Assembly: GCF_905475345.1 (NCBI RefSeq)
Contig: NC_066588.1
Span: 4,040,001 to 4,104,000, forward strand
DNA length: 64,000 bases
DNA from: Vespula vulgaris
Taxonomy: Eukaryota; Arthropoda; Insecta; Hymenoptera; Vespidae
Direction of reading: 5' to 3'
The translations under genes and the position numbers were made by a program. This document shows, piece by piece, positions 46,137 to 60,623 of this stretch. Position 1 is the first letter of the stretch, and each line of letters starts with the position of its first letter. Under the pieces are notes generated by a model. It saw only the letters and a program-made list of their open reading frames with translations. It was not told the origin of the DNA and did not search any database.

Positions 46137-49100
46137 TATTTTTTCTTTTTCTTTTTTTGTCTTTCCTTCTTTTTCGAGATATCCCGTCAACCGTGCGATT
46201 ATTTTTAGATCTAAAAGAGACACAAGAAGACGAAGAAGACCAAGAAGAAGAAGAAGGTTGGTAGGAGGGGAGGGAGGGGGGAAGAGTGAGAGGGTGTTGG
46301 GAACGGAACGAGGGTGTAGCGTAAAGTTTATACACCGTCGTTGTTGTTATGATGGTTACACGTCATGGTACTTATAATGCTCACAAGAATATGTGGGTCG
46401 TATTACTTTCAGTCGAAGCGTATGTTGCAAGGATTATATTTATATCTACCCTGTGTCTCCGTAAATGCGTTTATCCTGGCGGAACGTGTCACTGGCCGCG
46501 GGATCTCTCTATCTCCCTTCTACCCACCCCTTAATAATAGTAATAGTAGTAGTAGTAGTAGCAGCAGTTGCTTGTCTTGTGTCGGTCATGTTACATTTTT
46601 CAGTAAAAAAAAAAAAGAGAGAGAGAGAAAAAATTTATTTTTTATCTTCGTTCGTTCCGTTGATTTTTATTTATTTTTTTTTTCGTTCCTCTTCTTTTTT
46701 TTTCCTTTTTCTTCTTATTCCTCATATTCTTCTTATTCTTTTTCTTTCTTTTATAACTCATTGTAGAAGAAACTTTGCTCGGTATATGCGAGATACATGG
46801 TACATCGGTTAAGGTGTAATAGAGCGAGCAAGAGAACTCGAGGGTGATATCAAAACATTTAAAAAGTGGGTGGACTTGGGGATGGATGATGAGGGATTGA
46901 AGGTGGAGGATTAGGGGTGGGTATGGGAATGAGGGTGTGGGAATGGCAAGTCTCGTTATCGCGGTCGTTTAACTCTACCTTTCTCCAATCGAATATTTTT
47001 ATATCGGAGGTGTGTGATATATAAACGTTTGGAGATATATATAAAATACAAAGTATTTTAACTTGTTGATTATTATTAAAATAATAATAATAGTAGTAAT
47101 AAAGAACAAAAATTATCAAAGTACATGAAACTCTTTTATGAGGGACTTTTTTTTTTTTTTAATTATTATTAAAAAGAATTAATTTCAATTTTCTTCAATA
47201 ATTTCATTCAATAATAGAATATAAAATTTTACAATTTTAACGTCGTATATGTATATTGCAAAAAAAAAAAAAAGAAAAGAAGAGAATTTGATTTCTCTTG
47301 CGAAGTATTTTGAAAAAGTGTAAAATAGACGAGTAGAAAACATATATATAAATAAAAATAGAAGTACAAGAATAAATATATATTTAATTATACATTAATC
47401 TTATATATAAATATATAAGACAGTAGAAACATTTCGATCAAATCGAAGGTACATAATTTTAAAAAAAAAAAGATTATATTCTCTTTTGCAATTTTGATAA
47501 GAAATAACGTGCGAGAGAGAAAGAGAAAGAAAAATAAAGTAAAAGAAAAAAAAAATATTGATCGTTTCCCTCATTTGCTTGGATATCGGAATCGCAGGAG
47601 GCGTAACCGGATACTGCCTATCTAAAAGCTAATACACGCAGTGTCACGACTGTTTGCATCTGGAGAAGAGACTATTGTTGAACTTATGACTAATCAGTAA
47701 TGTGAGCTTCTCTCTCTCTTTCTCTCATAGTCATATATCTATCTTTTCACGTAAATGACAGAGTCATCGATGATGATGGTGCACGATTCAATATAGAGTC
47801 GAATTACTGAATAATATATATATTATATATATATATATATTTTATATATATATTGTATGAAGTGTACACACACACACACACACAGATTCTCTCTTTCTTT
47901 CTTTTTTTTTTATTCCGTGTGTATGTGTCGTGTATGGTATGTGTATGCGTGCATCCATGCATTTATTTGCAAAGCCATTCATCAAATATCCTATCTTATA
48001 TGTTCTTTCATTACTTCAACTACCCTCCTCCTCCTCTAAAGACCTCTTTCAATCATCTTTTTAAGAACTCCTTAACACAAAGGAAAAGAACTCCATTAGT
48101 ATGTCATTATCTCTAATTGTTTGACTTTTAAACAATCCACAGTGGTCTCTAACGAATTAAAACTCTATCTTAGTCTATTTTAGTCTTCTAATAAATTATC
48201 AATTGGATAATTATACTTCGATTATCTTGAAAGTAATTTTTCTTGATAAAGAATATATTGGAGTTTTATTAGAAAATATTTCATTCTCGATGAAATAACA
48301 ATTTTACTGATTTTACGATAGCAATCGATATTGATTATGTTCGAATAAATTGTTATAGTATGTGTAAAGTAATATGTGACAGTATATATAATATAATAAT
48401 ATATGATTGTTAAAATATAACAATTTATTTATTATATATAGATACATATTTTCAAATATTAATCAATGTTTTTACACACATATCTACACACACAAAATAC
48501 TAATTATACGCGAGCAAACTTTTAACCAAATATTTATTATAAAATATGTAAAAATATTCAAGAATGCTTTTCCAAAAAAAAAGAACATATATATATAACA
48601 TAATAAATAAGTTAATTGATTTATTATTATATATACTTACATATGATATACTTTTGAAAAACATTTCTCTACGTGCGAACAAAATAGAATTCTATTTTCG
48701 AACAATAGATATTTCTTTTATTTTTTGTTTAAATTCTTGCTTTGAAACTGATAGATGATTAGAAGACTCGTGGATAAAGTTATATGAGATAGATATATGT
48801 GACGAAGTGGAAAGAAACGTTTGGAATTCGGTTGAATTCTCTTGAGTTTCGAGAGAATCCAAAAGGTGGGAGAGGAAAAAGAGGAGTTAGAAATAGAGGA
48901 AGAGAGAGAATAGCAGACATGTTAGACTGTTAGAGAAAAGAAAGGTTTCCATTCTATCGGAAGGGAAGACCCGGAAAGTCGATGTCATTGTCCCAGAAAT
49001 TTCGTGTATAATCGAAGTACTTTGAAAAAAAAGAAAGAAAAGAAAAGAAAGAGAGAGAGAGAGAATTTTATTCGTACACGTAAACGTATCATCATTTGTG

Positions 49101-51242
49101 CTGCACTCTGGTGTTCTATTTAAGAATCACGAATCTATAATTTTTGGAAAATGGCCAACGATTATCTAATTAAAAAAATAAATAAATAAATAAATAAATA
49201 ATAATGAATAATAATGAATAGAAAAAAAATTAAAAGTTAATGGTAATAAAAAGAAATAGAAAAAAGTTAATGACGGTAATAAAGATAAAAAAAAATAAAA
49301 AGTAAAAAAGATAAACTGTTTCTTTTTTTTTTCTTTTTTCTTAAATATTAAAAGGCGCTTAAATGCAATCCAATTGTTTATTGTACAACTACTACAAATG
49401 TATCACGTGCCAAAAACTCCACGACTGTTTTTGTCTCTCCTTGCTGTTTCAGTTTTCATACTAATTTGTATAAGTTCGTAGATAAGTACGAGATGTTCTT
49501 CGAACTTTGTCATCGATTTTAATCTGTTCATTATTTAAGTCGCGTTAATATATTCTAGTAGAGTCGATTAGAAAATAACAACTCGAACGTACTTGAAAAG
49601 TTTCTATACGAAGCAACTTTTTTTTCTTTTTTTTTCTTTCTTTTCTTTTCTTTTCTTTTCTTTTTCCAATCTTGTTGTTTAACACGGGAACATTTATATT
49701 ATTACACATTTATTCGTTGAATTTCGCGCTGTTTAAACGACTGTTAAAGTCTTATCCAAATTAATTATAATGTCGGGTGATATGTATATCTAAATTATGA
49801 CGGACTTAAAAAAAAAAAAGAGAGAAAAGAAAGAAAGAAAAAAGTAGTTACATATATTACAAAATTACAATAACTTTACTATACTAAAAATAATAGCGTT
49901 GATTATATTATAATTTTAGATAGAACAGATTTCTATTCTGAAATAAAGAAAGATTAAAAGATTATAAAATAAAACGTTCATATGTGATTGTTGAAAGATA
50001 CCTCATGTTTCATGTTTTTCACGATTGAGAGAAGAATCCATTTCTGCTTAAAGAAACTGAATCATTCCTGTAAATATCGGCAGCGAATTCCGATCGCGTA
50101 ATCTTCTCTCTGTCTTTCTCTCTCTCTCTCTCTATCTCTATCTATCTATCTCTCTCTCTCTCTCTCTCTCTATCTGTCTATCTGCCTATCTATCTCTATC
50201 TCTTTTTCTTTTTATTTCACGATCTCCTGACGCACGTTGCCGTACGAGAAACACTTGTTTTTGCTTTTACTAGTAGATTAGCAAAGCCACGCTTCGAGTA
50301 CGTGAACTAATAAATTCAAACACTCCATGAACTTTCGATGAAAAAAGTTTCAATCTGCGATATTAAATTTCCTTTTTCTTTCTTTCTTTTTTTTTTTTAA
50401 TTTTCTTTTTATATTTATTATTATTATTATTATTATTTCTTTGTTATATAACATTACTATTTTTATCTTTCATGTATATGTGTGTATGTGTGTATAAGTG
50501 AATAATCAATATTTGTGACACACATACACAATTTTTGTATTTTATTAATGTAAAATTATTATTCAATTTGAATGAAAGTTTAAATCGTTTAAAATACTAT
50601 ATCGTGTCAATACTTTCTCCTTTGACTTCTTAACACGATTTCTGTGTTGTAATACTCTTATAACGATTCCAAGAATATATAAAATAAGTAAACTTAGAAA
50701 TCAAGTTAACTAACATTCAACCAAACGAACGCATTCATTCGAGGGCCGATTTATGCATGAGATCTAATCAGCCAAATAATAGGAGCAATATTATCGCGTT
50801 TTTATTAGAACGCGTCTCAAGTACGACGACGTCGGACAACTCCGTTTGCCAGTTTTCCGAAGCGTTCGTTAGACCGTGAAAATTGTTTGGCGAATGCGTC
50901 GTTAGAGCGAAGAAATAAAAGAGACGAGTTATTTACTGTCTGTTGAACTTTCGATGATCTCGATGATAATTTTTTATTATCGAAGAAAGAAAAAAAGAAA
51001 GCATGTGCGTGCAAAATTATATTATATAAAATATCTTATTTATTATTTTTTTTTTTTTAATATTTTCAGTTATTTATTTGAAAAATGTTATCCAACATTT
51101 ATCACGATTTTAATTATTCGAAAATATTCATTTTATATTGGCCAACGTTTTTTATTAATTTTCACGTTTAATAAAGATACAATACTTATTATTATTATTA
51201 TATATATATAATTATTATATATGCAACAAAATAATAATAATA

Positions 51243-51560
51243 ATTATTGGAATCAAATTTTGCCGCGTAAAAAATTTCACAATGGCGGATCATTGATTAT
51301 GGCGTACATCTCGAAGTTATTTAACATGGCGAAAGCATTTTTATAGTTGTGTTTGTACGTTTCGTTTTATGTAAATAATAATGTAATGATGATCATTCGA
51401 ATCAAATTCCTTCGCGTAAAAATTTCGCAGCCAATAGCGGAACAGGTATTTATGACGGGCGTTTCATAGTAGATATAACGAAAGTCGTTTATATATTATT
51501 TATGCCAAGTTAGAAGATACGGCAAACATGGAACATGGTAAGGTCGTTTAGAGATTCTAA
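51243..51560. repeat. Two-copy degenerate repeat, period about 150 bp
   Basis: GGAATCAAATTTTGCCGCGT then AAAAAATTTCAC at about 51249 recurs as CGAATCAAATTCCTTCGCGT then AAAAATTTCGC at about 51400. Weak similarity continues beyond these blocks. Confidence 0.6.
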
Positions 51561-51826
51561 GCTTCTGATGACTATCTATGACGCGATCTGACAATAAATC
51601 CAGTCTGTTCGTCGAAGCGCGACTTCCGCGAATTCCTTACCGTCACGTTTACTTAATTTATCTTTCTCATGCATATATACATATACACACATGCATATGT
51701 ATGTATAGATATATATTCGTGGTATTGAGAATCCAAGATAGCAGCAATTACAACGGTATGTACAAAGAAAATATTCTAGCCAATTATTTTCATTATATAG
51801 AAATGCATATACATATATTATGAATT

Positions 51827-52690
51827 GTCCATAACCTAAATTACGATTGAAACGAATTTTAAGATGGCTACCTGTTTGATTATAAAGATACGATTTTTAT
51901 AAATGCAATGTTTATCTTAGATAATTTTATTATTATTATTTTTTTTTTTTTTTTGATAATGATCTTTTTTACATGTCGATAATAGATTAATACATTACAG
52001 TGAAAAAAAAAAACAATTTCAAGTTGGCCAGGTGATGATTATCAAGAGGTTATTTTTATAAATGCGTGGGTTTTTTTCCTTGAATCAATAATAGATAACG
52101 CGACTATTTTCCTAATATAGAAATAAATTGAAAATGGCTATGGAATAATTATGAAGAAACTATTTTTATAAATGCATTATTTATCTCTCATTATTTTCCC
52201 TTGTTTTGTTCTTTTGTTTCCTCTGAAGCGATAATAGATAACTGCTAATATTCTAATCTTTATTAACATAGAAACGTTTATGTCAATCAAACCAACTTAA
52301 ATTACAATGGGAAAAATTCAAGATGATTACGTAATGATCATATCTATATACGCATTATAAAAATAACAAATAAAAAAAAGAAATACATTGTTAATATATT
52401 AAAGATCGCGAATTTGTTTTCTTCTCCTGAAGCAATAATCAACAGCAGAGTTAATATTCCGATCAAATATTTTCTTAATATAGATATTTATATATGAATC
52501 ATCCTAACCTAAAAATTACAAATTAAAAAAAAATTCCAAGATGGCTACGAGATATACAAGTTATATAAATGCTATTGTTCATCTTACAATTTTTTTTCTC
52601 GTTTCTTAACGATCTTTTTCTTTTGTAATTTTTTTTTTGTTCTTGCTCCGAAGGAATGAAAGATAATAATTATTGTTTTTATACGAAGAG
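51827..52690. repeat. Degenerate tandem array of about five 125-210-bp units
   Basis: Each unit has the core TTCAAGATGGCTAC (variants near 51862, 52018, 52129, 52317, 52540), usually after ACCTAAATTAC and followed by TTTTTATAAATGCATTRTTT. A second shared block, TCTGAAGCAATAATAGATAA, occurs near 52078, 52215 and 52425. Spacing varies, so this is an old, eroded array. Confidence 0.65.
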
Positions 52691-54060
52691 GAACAATTAA
52701 TGACAGTAAAGTTACGTTAGCTTCGAGCAACGGAGTACGATGCTCTCGCCCACGTTGTTCTGTTTCCCTTTCTCTCTTATTCTCTCTCTCTCTTTTTCCC
52801 GTCTCACTTTTCTCATCTATCGTTTAACCTGTCGAACTCAACGGAATGGATAATCGTTCGGCCTGTGAACTTTGACCGTCGCTCGGTACGCATGTACACC
52901 GATCGTGTTATCGTCGTCGTTTATACCGGACGCGAATAAGCGTCGTTCTTCGTTTGCATTGCGTTTGCTTGGTTAAAGAGTTAACTTTGTTAACCAATAC
53001 GCTGACTATGACGATATTAAATTCAGTCTTACGAAGAGAACTTTGAACTTTATACTCTTTAAATCATTAATAAACATTTCGTTTCCATTCGGTGGGTATA
53101 ATAAACGTTAAAGCGAACGAGGTTAAGTTAATTAGAGGAAATCGTAAAGATTTTTTTTTAATTATTTTTCTTTTTTTTTATTTTTTTTTCTATTTTTTCT
53201 ACAAGTTTCGCAAGTTTTATCTTATTATCATTACTTTATTACTGTTACGCGTGTGTACTCGTGCGTGTAGTATGAAATCGTTATTGATAAAAAAAAAAAA
53301 AAAAGAAAAAAAAAGAAAAAAGGAGAAAAAAGAAAAATAATAATTTTATCGAGAGAACTTTTTGTACAGATTAATTTATCTTTGACCTATATTTTTGTTT
53401 GTGTTTATTAAAAAAATTATCTAATTTCAAAGTTATGATATTTATTATTTATTATTTGTAATATAATCATACTAATACTATATACATTATTATATATCAT
53501 TGTATTATATTTCTTGTTTTATTATAATATTATAATATTATTAAATGTCAAAATGTAATTATACTAACACCAGAAATTATATTTGATATTATAAATCATT
53601 ATATGACGATATAATAGTGCTTATATTTGAAAAAAAGAAAAAGATAAAAACAAACTTGGAATACGAAGTTAAACATTAATTAATTTTTTATCGATAGCAA
53701 TAAATCAATTTCACAAAATATACATACATACGTAAATGCCTAACTTCAAGTTTTATAAAATACATATAGTAAATAAACGATAAATTACAGATATTATTTA
53801 TGCGAAAATGAACAATCTCATTTTCATATATCAACCACCTTTTCCTCTACATACAATACTATCTACTCTCAAATTCTTATCTATAATAATTAATCTCTTC
53901 AAACATTTCTTACCATGTACACCTTTCTTAAGTTTTCTTCCTCGTGTCTTTAAAAAAAAATGAAAATAAAAGATAAAATAAAATAAAAAGAGAAAGAACA
54001 AATAAAAACAAGAATAGGGATCCTGAGAAGTGTAATTCCAAGCTATAATTTTCTTTTTTC

Positions 54061-54117
<57 letters not shown>

Positions 54118-55655
54118 TCACTCCCACACACAGCCACAAATGTACGCTCGTGCATACACAGGTGGGAAAATTACGAGGCAAGAAACGCAAAGCACCTTTG
54201 TTCACGTATTCGAGTTCGTTTACAGTGCAATAGGTGGAACAGGCTTGTGAGCTTTACACACACACACACAACTAGAATCTAGATAAAGCGTGTGGTTGGT
54301 CCCTGACCGAAAGAAAGAAAGAAAGAAAGAAAGAAGGGGTGGAAGAAAAGAAAGAGAGAGAGAGAGAGAGTGAGTGAGTGAGTGAGTGTGTGTGTGTGTG
54401 AGAGAGAATTCTTTCCGGTCTCTTTTCTCCTCTTCGCCACGAAACGACCTTGGGAGGTCACTTTACCCGCAACCGTTCCGTTCTTCGTTGAATACCATGC
54501 TAAAGAAGAAACTGGAACATCGTACGAAAGACTCTCTCTCTCTTTTTTCGTCGTATCCTTTGCATGATGCTTCCCGAGGTACCACCATCAGTACCACTAC
54601 CACACCACGCTATCTCCAACCATAATTTCCATAATGACCAACCAGATCAGCACAGACGACGTTGTATATGCCAAAGACACGAGACTTTTTTCATTTTCTC
54701 CTTTGTCTTCTTAACTTTTCTTTTTTTTTTCTTTTTTTTTACTTTCTTTTCTTTTCTCTTTCTTACTCTCTCTTTCTTTCTCTCTTTATTTTTTTTTTTC
54801 TTAGTGATGATAGGTGGAACAATAAAGAAAATGATGGAGTGATTTGAAAATGATGTGAGATTGTTTGTATGTATGTGTATATGCATATATGCATATATGC
54901 ATGTATATGTGTATATAATATCACGTGCGAGTTAAATCGTGAACAATGTACTCGCTAGATTTCTTATTTCCATTTTTATTTATTTATTTATTTATTTTTT
55001 TTTTTTTTTTAATAATTGAAATTATTCTTTTACTTCTTCCTTCTTTCTTTCTTTTTCTTGTATATATTGTACTATTAATTTCTATATATACAATAATATT
55101 TTGTACCCTGATCTTATATATACTATAATATATTTTAATGATATACTAATATACTACTTCTATATATACTATTTAAAATAAAAATTAATGGATACGTATT
55201 TAGATCGCTCTAATACTACATCTACAAAAGAAAAAAAAAAGAAAAAAAAAAGAGAGAAAAAACGTATTTGTAAGCAAATTGTGTCCTCATCTAACTTTTA
55301 TCTTCAAATTATCTTTTTTGTCCTGAATACGGAAAGATAAGCCGTCGGATAAGCTGCGACATGTTTCCTTCGGAATTATCGAAGCGGTGGCCATATTTAA
55401 CGATCCTCATCTCTCTTGAAGAACCTTGAAAAGTGGCTTTCGGTAAATTTCAAAATTATACCCCATATATATATATATATAATGCTCGTAAGAAACGTGT
55501 ATGCAGAAAAAAAGAGTGAAATTGGAAAAAAAAATATAAAAAGAGGGAGCACGAGAGGAAAAGAGAAAAAAAGTGAAATGAAACGAATAAAAAATGGAGA
55601 ATGAAGGGTAGTAGGAAAGGGGTGTAACCTGATGATTTCCTACTACCCCACCCTC

Positions 55656-55667
<12 letters not shown>

Positions 55668-55732
<65 letters not shown>
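55668..55732 (+). repeat. (CT)n tract joined directly to a (TA)n tract
   Basis: CT dinucleotides to about 55693, then TA to 55732 without a spacer. Confidence 0.92.
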
Positions 55733-55735
<3 letters not shown>

Positions 55736-57725
55736 CTTTTCTTTCAACGCGGGGAATGACCTTGCGTCTCTGGGAAATGGAAAATCTCATGCATAAACGG
55801 GAATAGTTTTGTGGTTACGTAGAAGAAACAGAGTTGTGCGGTTTATGCAATCTATACGTGTGTACACACGAAGAAACCAGAAGCCACAAGAAGTATACTG
55901 AGTTTTGATCCGTCTATTCATTTATTTTCTTTCTTTCTTTATTTTTTTCTTTATTTTTTTTTTTCTTTTACTTTTTCTTTCTTTCTTTTTTTTTTTTTTA
56001 CGTTCGTCCACAGACGTAACCTTTTTCAATCTTGTTGTTATTGGAAACAGTTTTTTTTATTTATACATTCTTATCGTCTCTTTTTTTCGTTTTATTTTCA
56101 TTCATTTATTTCATTGTCATAGTCGTCATTGTTGTTGTTTCCAATCTCTTTATTTCTTGGCTCACTCGCTCTCTTTTTTTCCTCGATTTTTATTTTCGCT
56201 TATTTTCCTTATTTCTTTTTTTCCCCATGTTTATCTTTTCTTTCTTTTCTCTTTTTTTTATTTTTTTTTTATTTTTTTATTTTTGTATCATGTTTTTATA
56301 CTGAATGTTCTTTTATTTAATCTTTGTAGTTTTCTTTCCATTTATTTATTTCATCGTCGTTAAAATTGTCGTTGTCGTCGTCGTCGTCGTCGTCGCTCTT
56401 GTTAATCTTTTTATTCCACATATGTATCTCTTCCCTCCCGTTTATTTTTGTCTTATTTTTGTCTTTGAACCAACAATTACAAAAAAAAAAAAAAATGAAA
56501 AGGAAAAAAGAATTAAATATTTGACATTTGAATTTTTGTCGTGTTTGGTGTCAACGAGTTTCTCTCGACACGGGAGACGTAATTCAAACAATTTTTACAT
56601 CATTCGTGTCTTTCTCCCGACCTTTCGTTGACCTTTCTCGTATGAATTAACACTTAATTATCGTTGAGAAATATTAAGATTTTCTTGAATCTTTTAAGAG
56701 TAAAAAACAGTTCTTTCCTCTTCCTTTTTTCTTTTTCCTTTCCTCCCCTTTTTTTTCCTTCGTCATCATGCATTGAAAGTCGAGAACCCCGAGTCAGGTC
56801 AAATCGGTAGCTTAAAATAGTTTTGTAGGCGGATAGAATGAGACAGAAAAGAAGAATGTATACATATCAGCCACATACACATACATGTATGTATGTATGT
56901 ATATATATATATACACTCTCGTGTGTGTACGAGAGAGAAAGAGAGAAAGAGAGAAAGCGAATGTGTGCTTTGAAGAGAATAATTAGTTCGAGGACGATAC
57001 ACGTTCGCGCATTAAATCTGTGTCGAGAACGCACAACTGTTGCAGCCATAATGTCTCGCGTTTCTCCTTTCTTTGACTCATAGTATTTGACTTTTTCGTT
57101 TTACTCGTCATTAAGCGCGTATACGTGTGTGTATGCATACGTGCGTGCGTGCGTGCATAAGAGAGGTCGCGAATGGATCGACGACAGAACGATGACGGAG
57201 GATTATCATTCGACTTTTTTTTTTTATGTATCAACTGAATCCACTACGTGGACTCGTCTCGTCCATTTTTCTTTTTTTTTTTTCTTCTTTATTTCTTTTT
57301 TTCCTTATTTTATTCTTTTTATTTTTGTTCCTTTTTCTTTTCGTATTTGTTTCCCATTCGTTGTGTTACTTTGTTATTTCGTTAATTTTTATCGAATTTT
57401 TATTCCTCTATTTCATAATTATGTTGGAGGAGAAAGAGAGAGAGAGAGAGGGAATCAACATTATCGAAAGTTAATAACGAAAAATTGTGAACTTATCGTA
57501 TTCGTGGAAGATTACGCGCACAAATAGAGAAAGAGAGAGAGAGAGATGTATTTGGCTTTGTCTATCTTTATCGAGCGATAATTAATGACGGTTAAATTTA
57601 TCGAAGATGATTAGAAATTCTGTGAAAATGACGTGAACTTGCACCGTTGTCCTTTTTATTTCGAAACAAAGAAGAATGAGAGAGTGATAGACAGAAGAAG
57701 AGAAGAGAGTGAGAGAGACATAGAT

Positions 57726-57727
<2 letters not shown>

Positions 57728-57781
<54 letters not shown>
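57728..57781. repeat. (GA)n microsatellite
   Basis: About 26 GA dinucleotides, one of the few long plus-strand purine tracts in a region dominated by CT. Confidence 0.93.
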
Positions 57782-57784
<3 letters not shown>

Positions 57785-58177
57785 TAGATAGGATAGAAAG
57801 AAAAAGACAGACAGAGAAATGGAGTTCCTTGTCTTGTTAGGTTACGCAAATATAACCTAAACTTTGGAGTTTGAAATGATAAATAAAAAGTAACAGAGTG
57901 AATGATTTATTAAAATCTAACGAGTGAAATAAAAATTATTCGTTCTCTCTTTTTTCTTGAATTATCAATTATTTTACAATATGATTTGCGTATTATGTAT
58001 TTTTTCGCGATAATTAAGAGAAAGTAAATATATATTGTATATGATATATATATATAAGGTAACGCCTAAAGGACGATATGAAATACTTTGAAGAGGATTA
58101 CGAAAAGTGCCCTTTTACCTACTTCCTGGAGGCTTTCCACTTCTTCATCGTCTTCCACAGTTTGTTCCCTTTCCATT

Positions 58178-58181
<4 letters not shown>

Positions 58182-58228
<47 letters not shown>

Positions 58229-58270
58229 TCTTTGTCTCTATCTCTGTCTCTATCTCTGTCTCTGTCTTTC
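58182..58270 (+). repeat. (CT)n tract followed by TCTGTC/TCTATC hexamers
   Basis: Pure CT to about 58225, then alternating TCTTTG, TCTATC and TCTGTC units. Confidence 0.9.
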
Positions 58271-58448
58271 TTTCTCTCACGCATACTTATACCTAAACTC
58301 GTTTCGTTAAAAGTTCATATACTCGAGGATTTCCAGCAGACCACTTCTCTGCTTTTTCTTACTATATCTGTCTCGCTCTTTTGAAAGTTTGAAACGCACA
58401 CGAAATGTGCGTTCTAATCTCTACGTAAAAAAAGTAAAACAAAAGTTT

Positions 58449-58482
<34 letters not shown>

Positions 58483-58702
58483 AAGTAATTAACATATGAA
58501 AAGTTTATATATATATGTATATTTCATGTGTGTGTGTGTGTGTGTGTAGTTAACATTATAATTTGTAATATGTAATTAACATTATAATTTAAAAAAAAAA
58601 CGAACGAACTAACCTCAAAATATAAGTTATTATATCTATACATACTAATCATATATAATTTTTTATATAATATATTTTTTAATATATATATTAAATATAT
58701 AC

Positions 58703-58736
<34 letters not shown>

Positions 58737-58948
58737 GTACCTTTGTGTACATTTCTCTGTACACACACAAACACACACACAAAGTATATATATATAAAAC
58801 TGGAATATTAATATAATAAATTTTATCAGTTAGATTAAAGATCAAAGAAATATATTTAAAAAACAAATTCTCATCTTCAATTCTCTTTTTACTTTTCTCT
58901 TTCATTGAAATTTTCTTCATCCTTCTTGAACGCCTTCTCGAAGATTTG

Positions 58949-58955
<7 letters not shown>

Positions 58956-59013
<58 letters not shown>

Positions 59014-59100
59014 TCTCTTTCTCTTTCTCTATGTATCTATCTCTATCTCTCTCTATCTCGCTTCCTATATCTATCTATCTATCTCTATCTCTATCTCTCT
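58956..59100 (+). repeat. (CT)n / (CTTT)n / (TCTATC)n compound microsatellite
   Basis: CT to about 59005, then CTTTCT units, then TCTATC units to 59100. Confidence 0.92.
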
Positions 59101-59219
59101 CTTCACTGCTCTCGAGCGTGAGCTGAATATTCACGTCGTTGAATGGCAGACGACGCGAGTCTATAGAAGCGTTCTCGTCGCGGATTACAGTACAACGCCA
59201 AGTAGATATATGTCGTCTA

Positions 59220-59430
59220 TATACATACATACATACATACATACATACATCATACACATGCATACATACATACATACATGCATACGTACGTACCATACAT
59301 ACATACATACATGCATACGTACGTACCATACATACATACATACATACATACATGCATACGTACGTACCATACATACATACATGCATACGTACGTACACAT
59401 ACATACATACATACATACATACATACATAC
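59220..59430. repeat. CATA tetramer array with a higher-order CATGCATACGTACGTAC unit
   Basis: CATA repeats are broken by the block CATGCATACGTACGTAC at about 59278, 59311, 59352 and 59382, giving a minisatellite of about 30-41 bp superimposed on the tetramer. The array is open in all frames, which explains several long spurious ORFs. Confidence 0.85.
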
Positions 59431-59756
59431 AACATATATATATATATATATACCTATCCACCTATCTATCTATCTCCTTCTCTCTCTCAGTTAGCCACTC
59501 GGTCGTTCAAATACGCATTTTCACGTTCCTCGATGTGACCAAAAGAATCATTATGCATGTATGCACATATTCGTACATGTGTGATATGTACGTGATTTAT
59601 ATGTACGTATATGTACATTGAAACGTGTAAATGTATGAGTGTTCCATCGCAGCCGAGCGCAGAAATGTCGAAGCGCCACATTCCAAGGCTTTTTAACGAC
59701 TGCAACCCTCTTTTCTCGATACTCTCCCATTAATAGTCCCTCACCTTTTTCTCTCT

Positions 59757-59779
59757 CTCACTCTCTCTCTCTCTCTCTC

Positions 59780-59858
<79 letters not shown>
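59757..59858 (+). repeat. (CT)n microsatellite, interrupted
   Basis: About 100 bp of CT with TTTCT interruptions. Confidence 0.93.
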
Positions 59859-60586
59859 GATAACGATGCTCGAAACGGTGGCTTCGAAACAAGCACAAGT
59901 TTCGGACTCTCTTTCGAGCGGATCGCAAACGTTCGTTTCGTTTCGTTTCGTTTCGTTTATTCGCATTGGTTGCTAACGGGGGGCACGATATTCGAGTGTT
60001 CTTCTATGAATGGGAATATCAATGTGTTGTTTTCTGGTGTGTGTATGTGTATATCACGTGTGTTTATCAAGAAATCGAGATAATTGGATTTTTCATATTT
60101 TTCATCGTTTTTGTTTTCGTTTGTTTGTATTTTTTCTTTTCCTTTCAACGTGTGTTGTTTTATTTGTGTGTGTGTGTATGTGTGTGTGTATGATATGTGA
60201 AACTTTTGCATGGTGTATAAAAAAATCGACATGATAATTGTATTTATCGTAGTTTTTGCGCTTTGTTCTTTTTTTCTCTTTTTCTTTTTTTGGGGGGGGG
60301 GAGATTTTCCCTATCGTCATCATTACGATTAATTAATTTTAATAACTTAAAACATAGATTGTAATGTTCTGTATTAGTGAGGTTAGGTGAAAAAAAATAG
60401 TCGGGAGATCTCTACTTTATCGACGTTACGACGAACAAATATGAACGAAACAAAAAGACGGACAGAAAGAAAGAGACAAAAGAAAGAAAGAGACAAAGAG
60501 AGGAAAGAAAAACAATATATGACGTATATATATATATAAGTGCATACGTACATTATACGTAGAGAGTATAAAGAGATCTAAAAGAC

Positions 60587-60623
<37 letters not shown>

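Noticed and set aside
54564..54842. ORF beginning MMLPEVPPSVPLPHHA
   Set aside because: Unique GC-rich start but no convincing donor, and the rest reads poly-T intron; kept only as part of an island note.
59075..59621. ORFs up to 182 residues with Tyr-Ile-His and Tyr-Val-Cys-Met repeats
   Set aside because: CATA tetramers are open in every frame; no gene signal.
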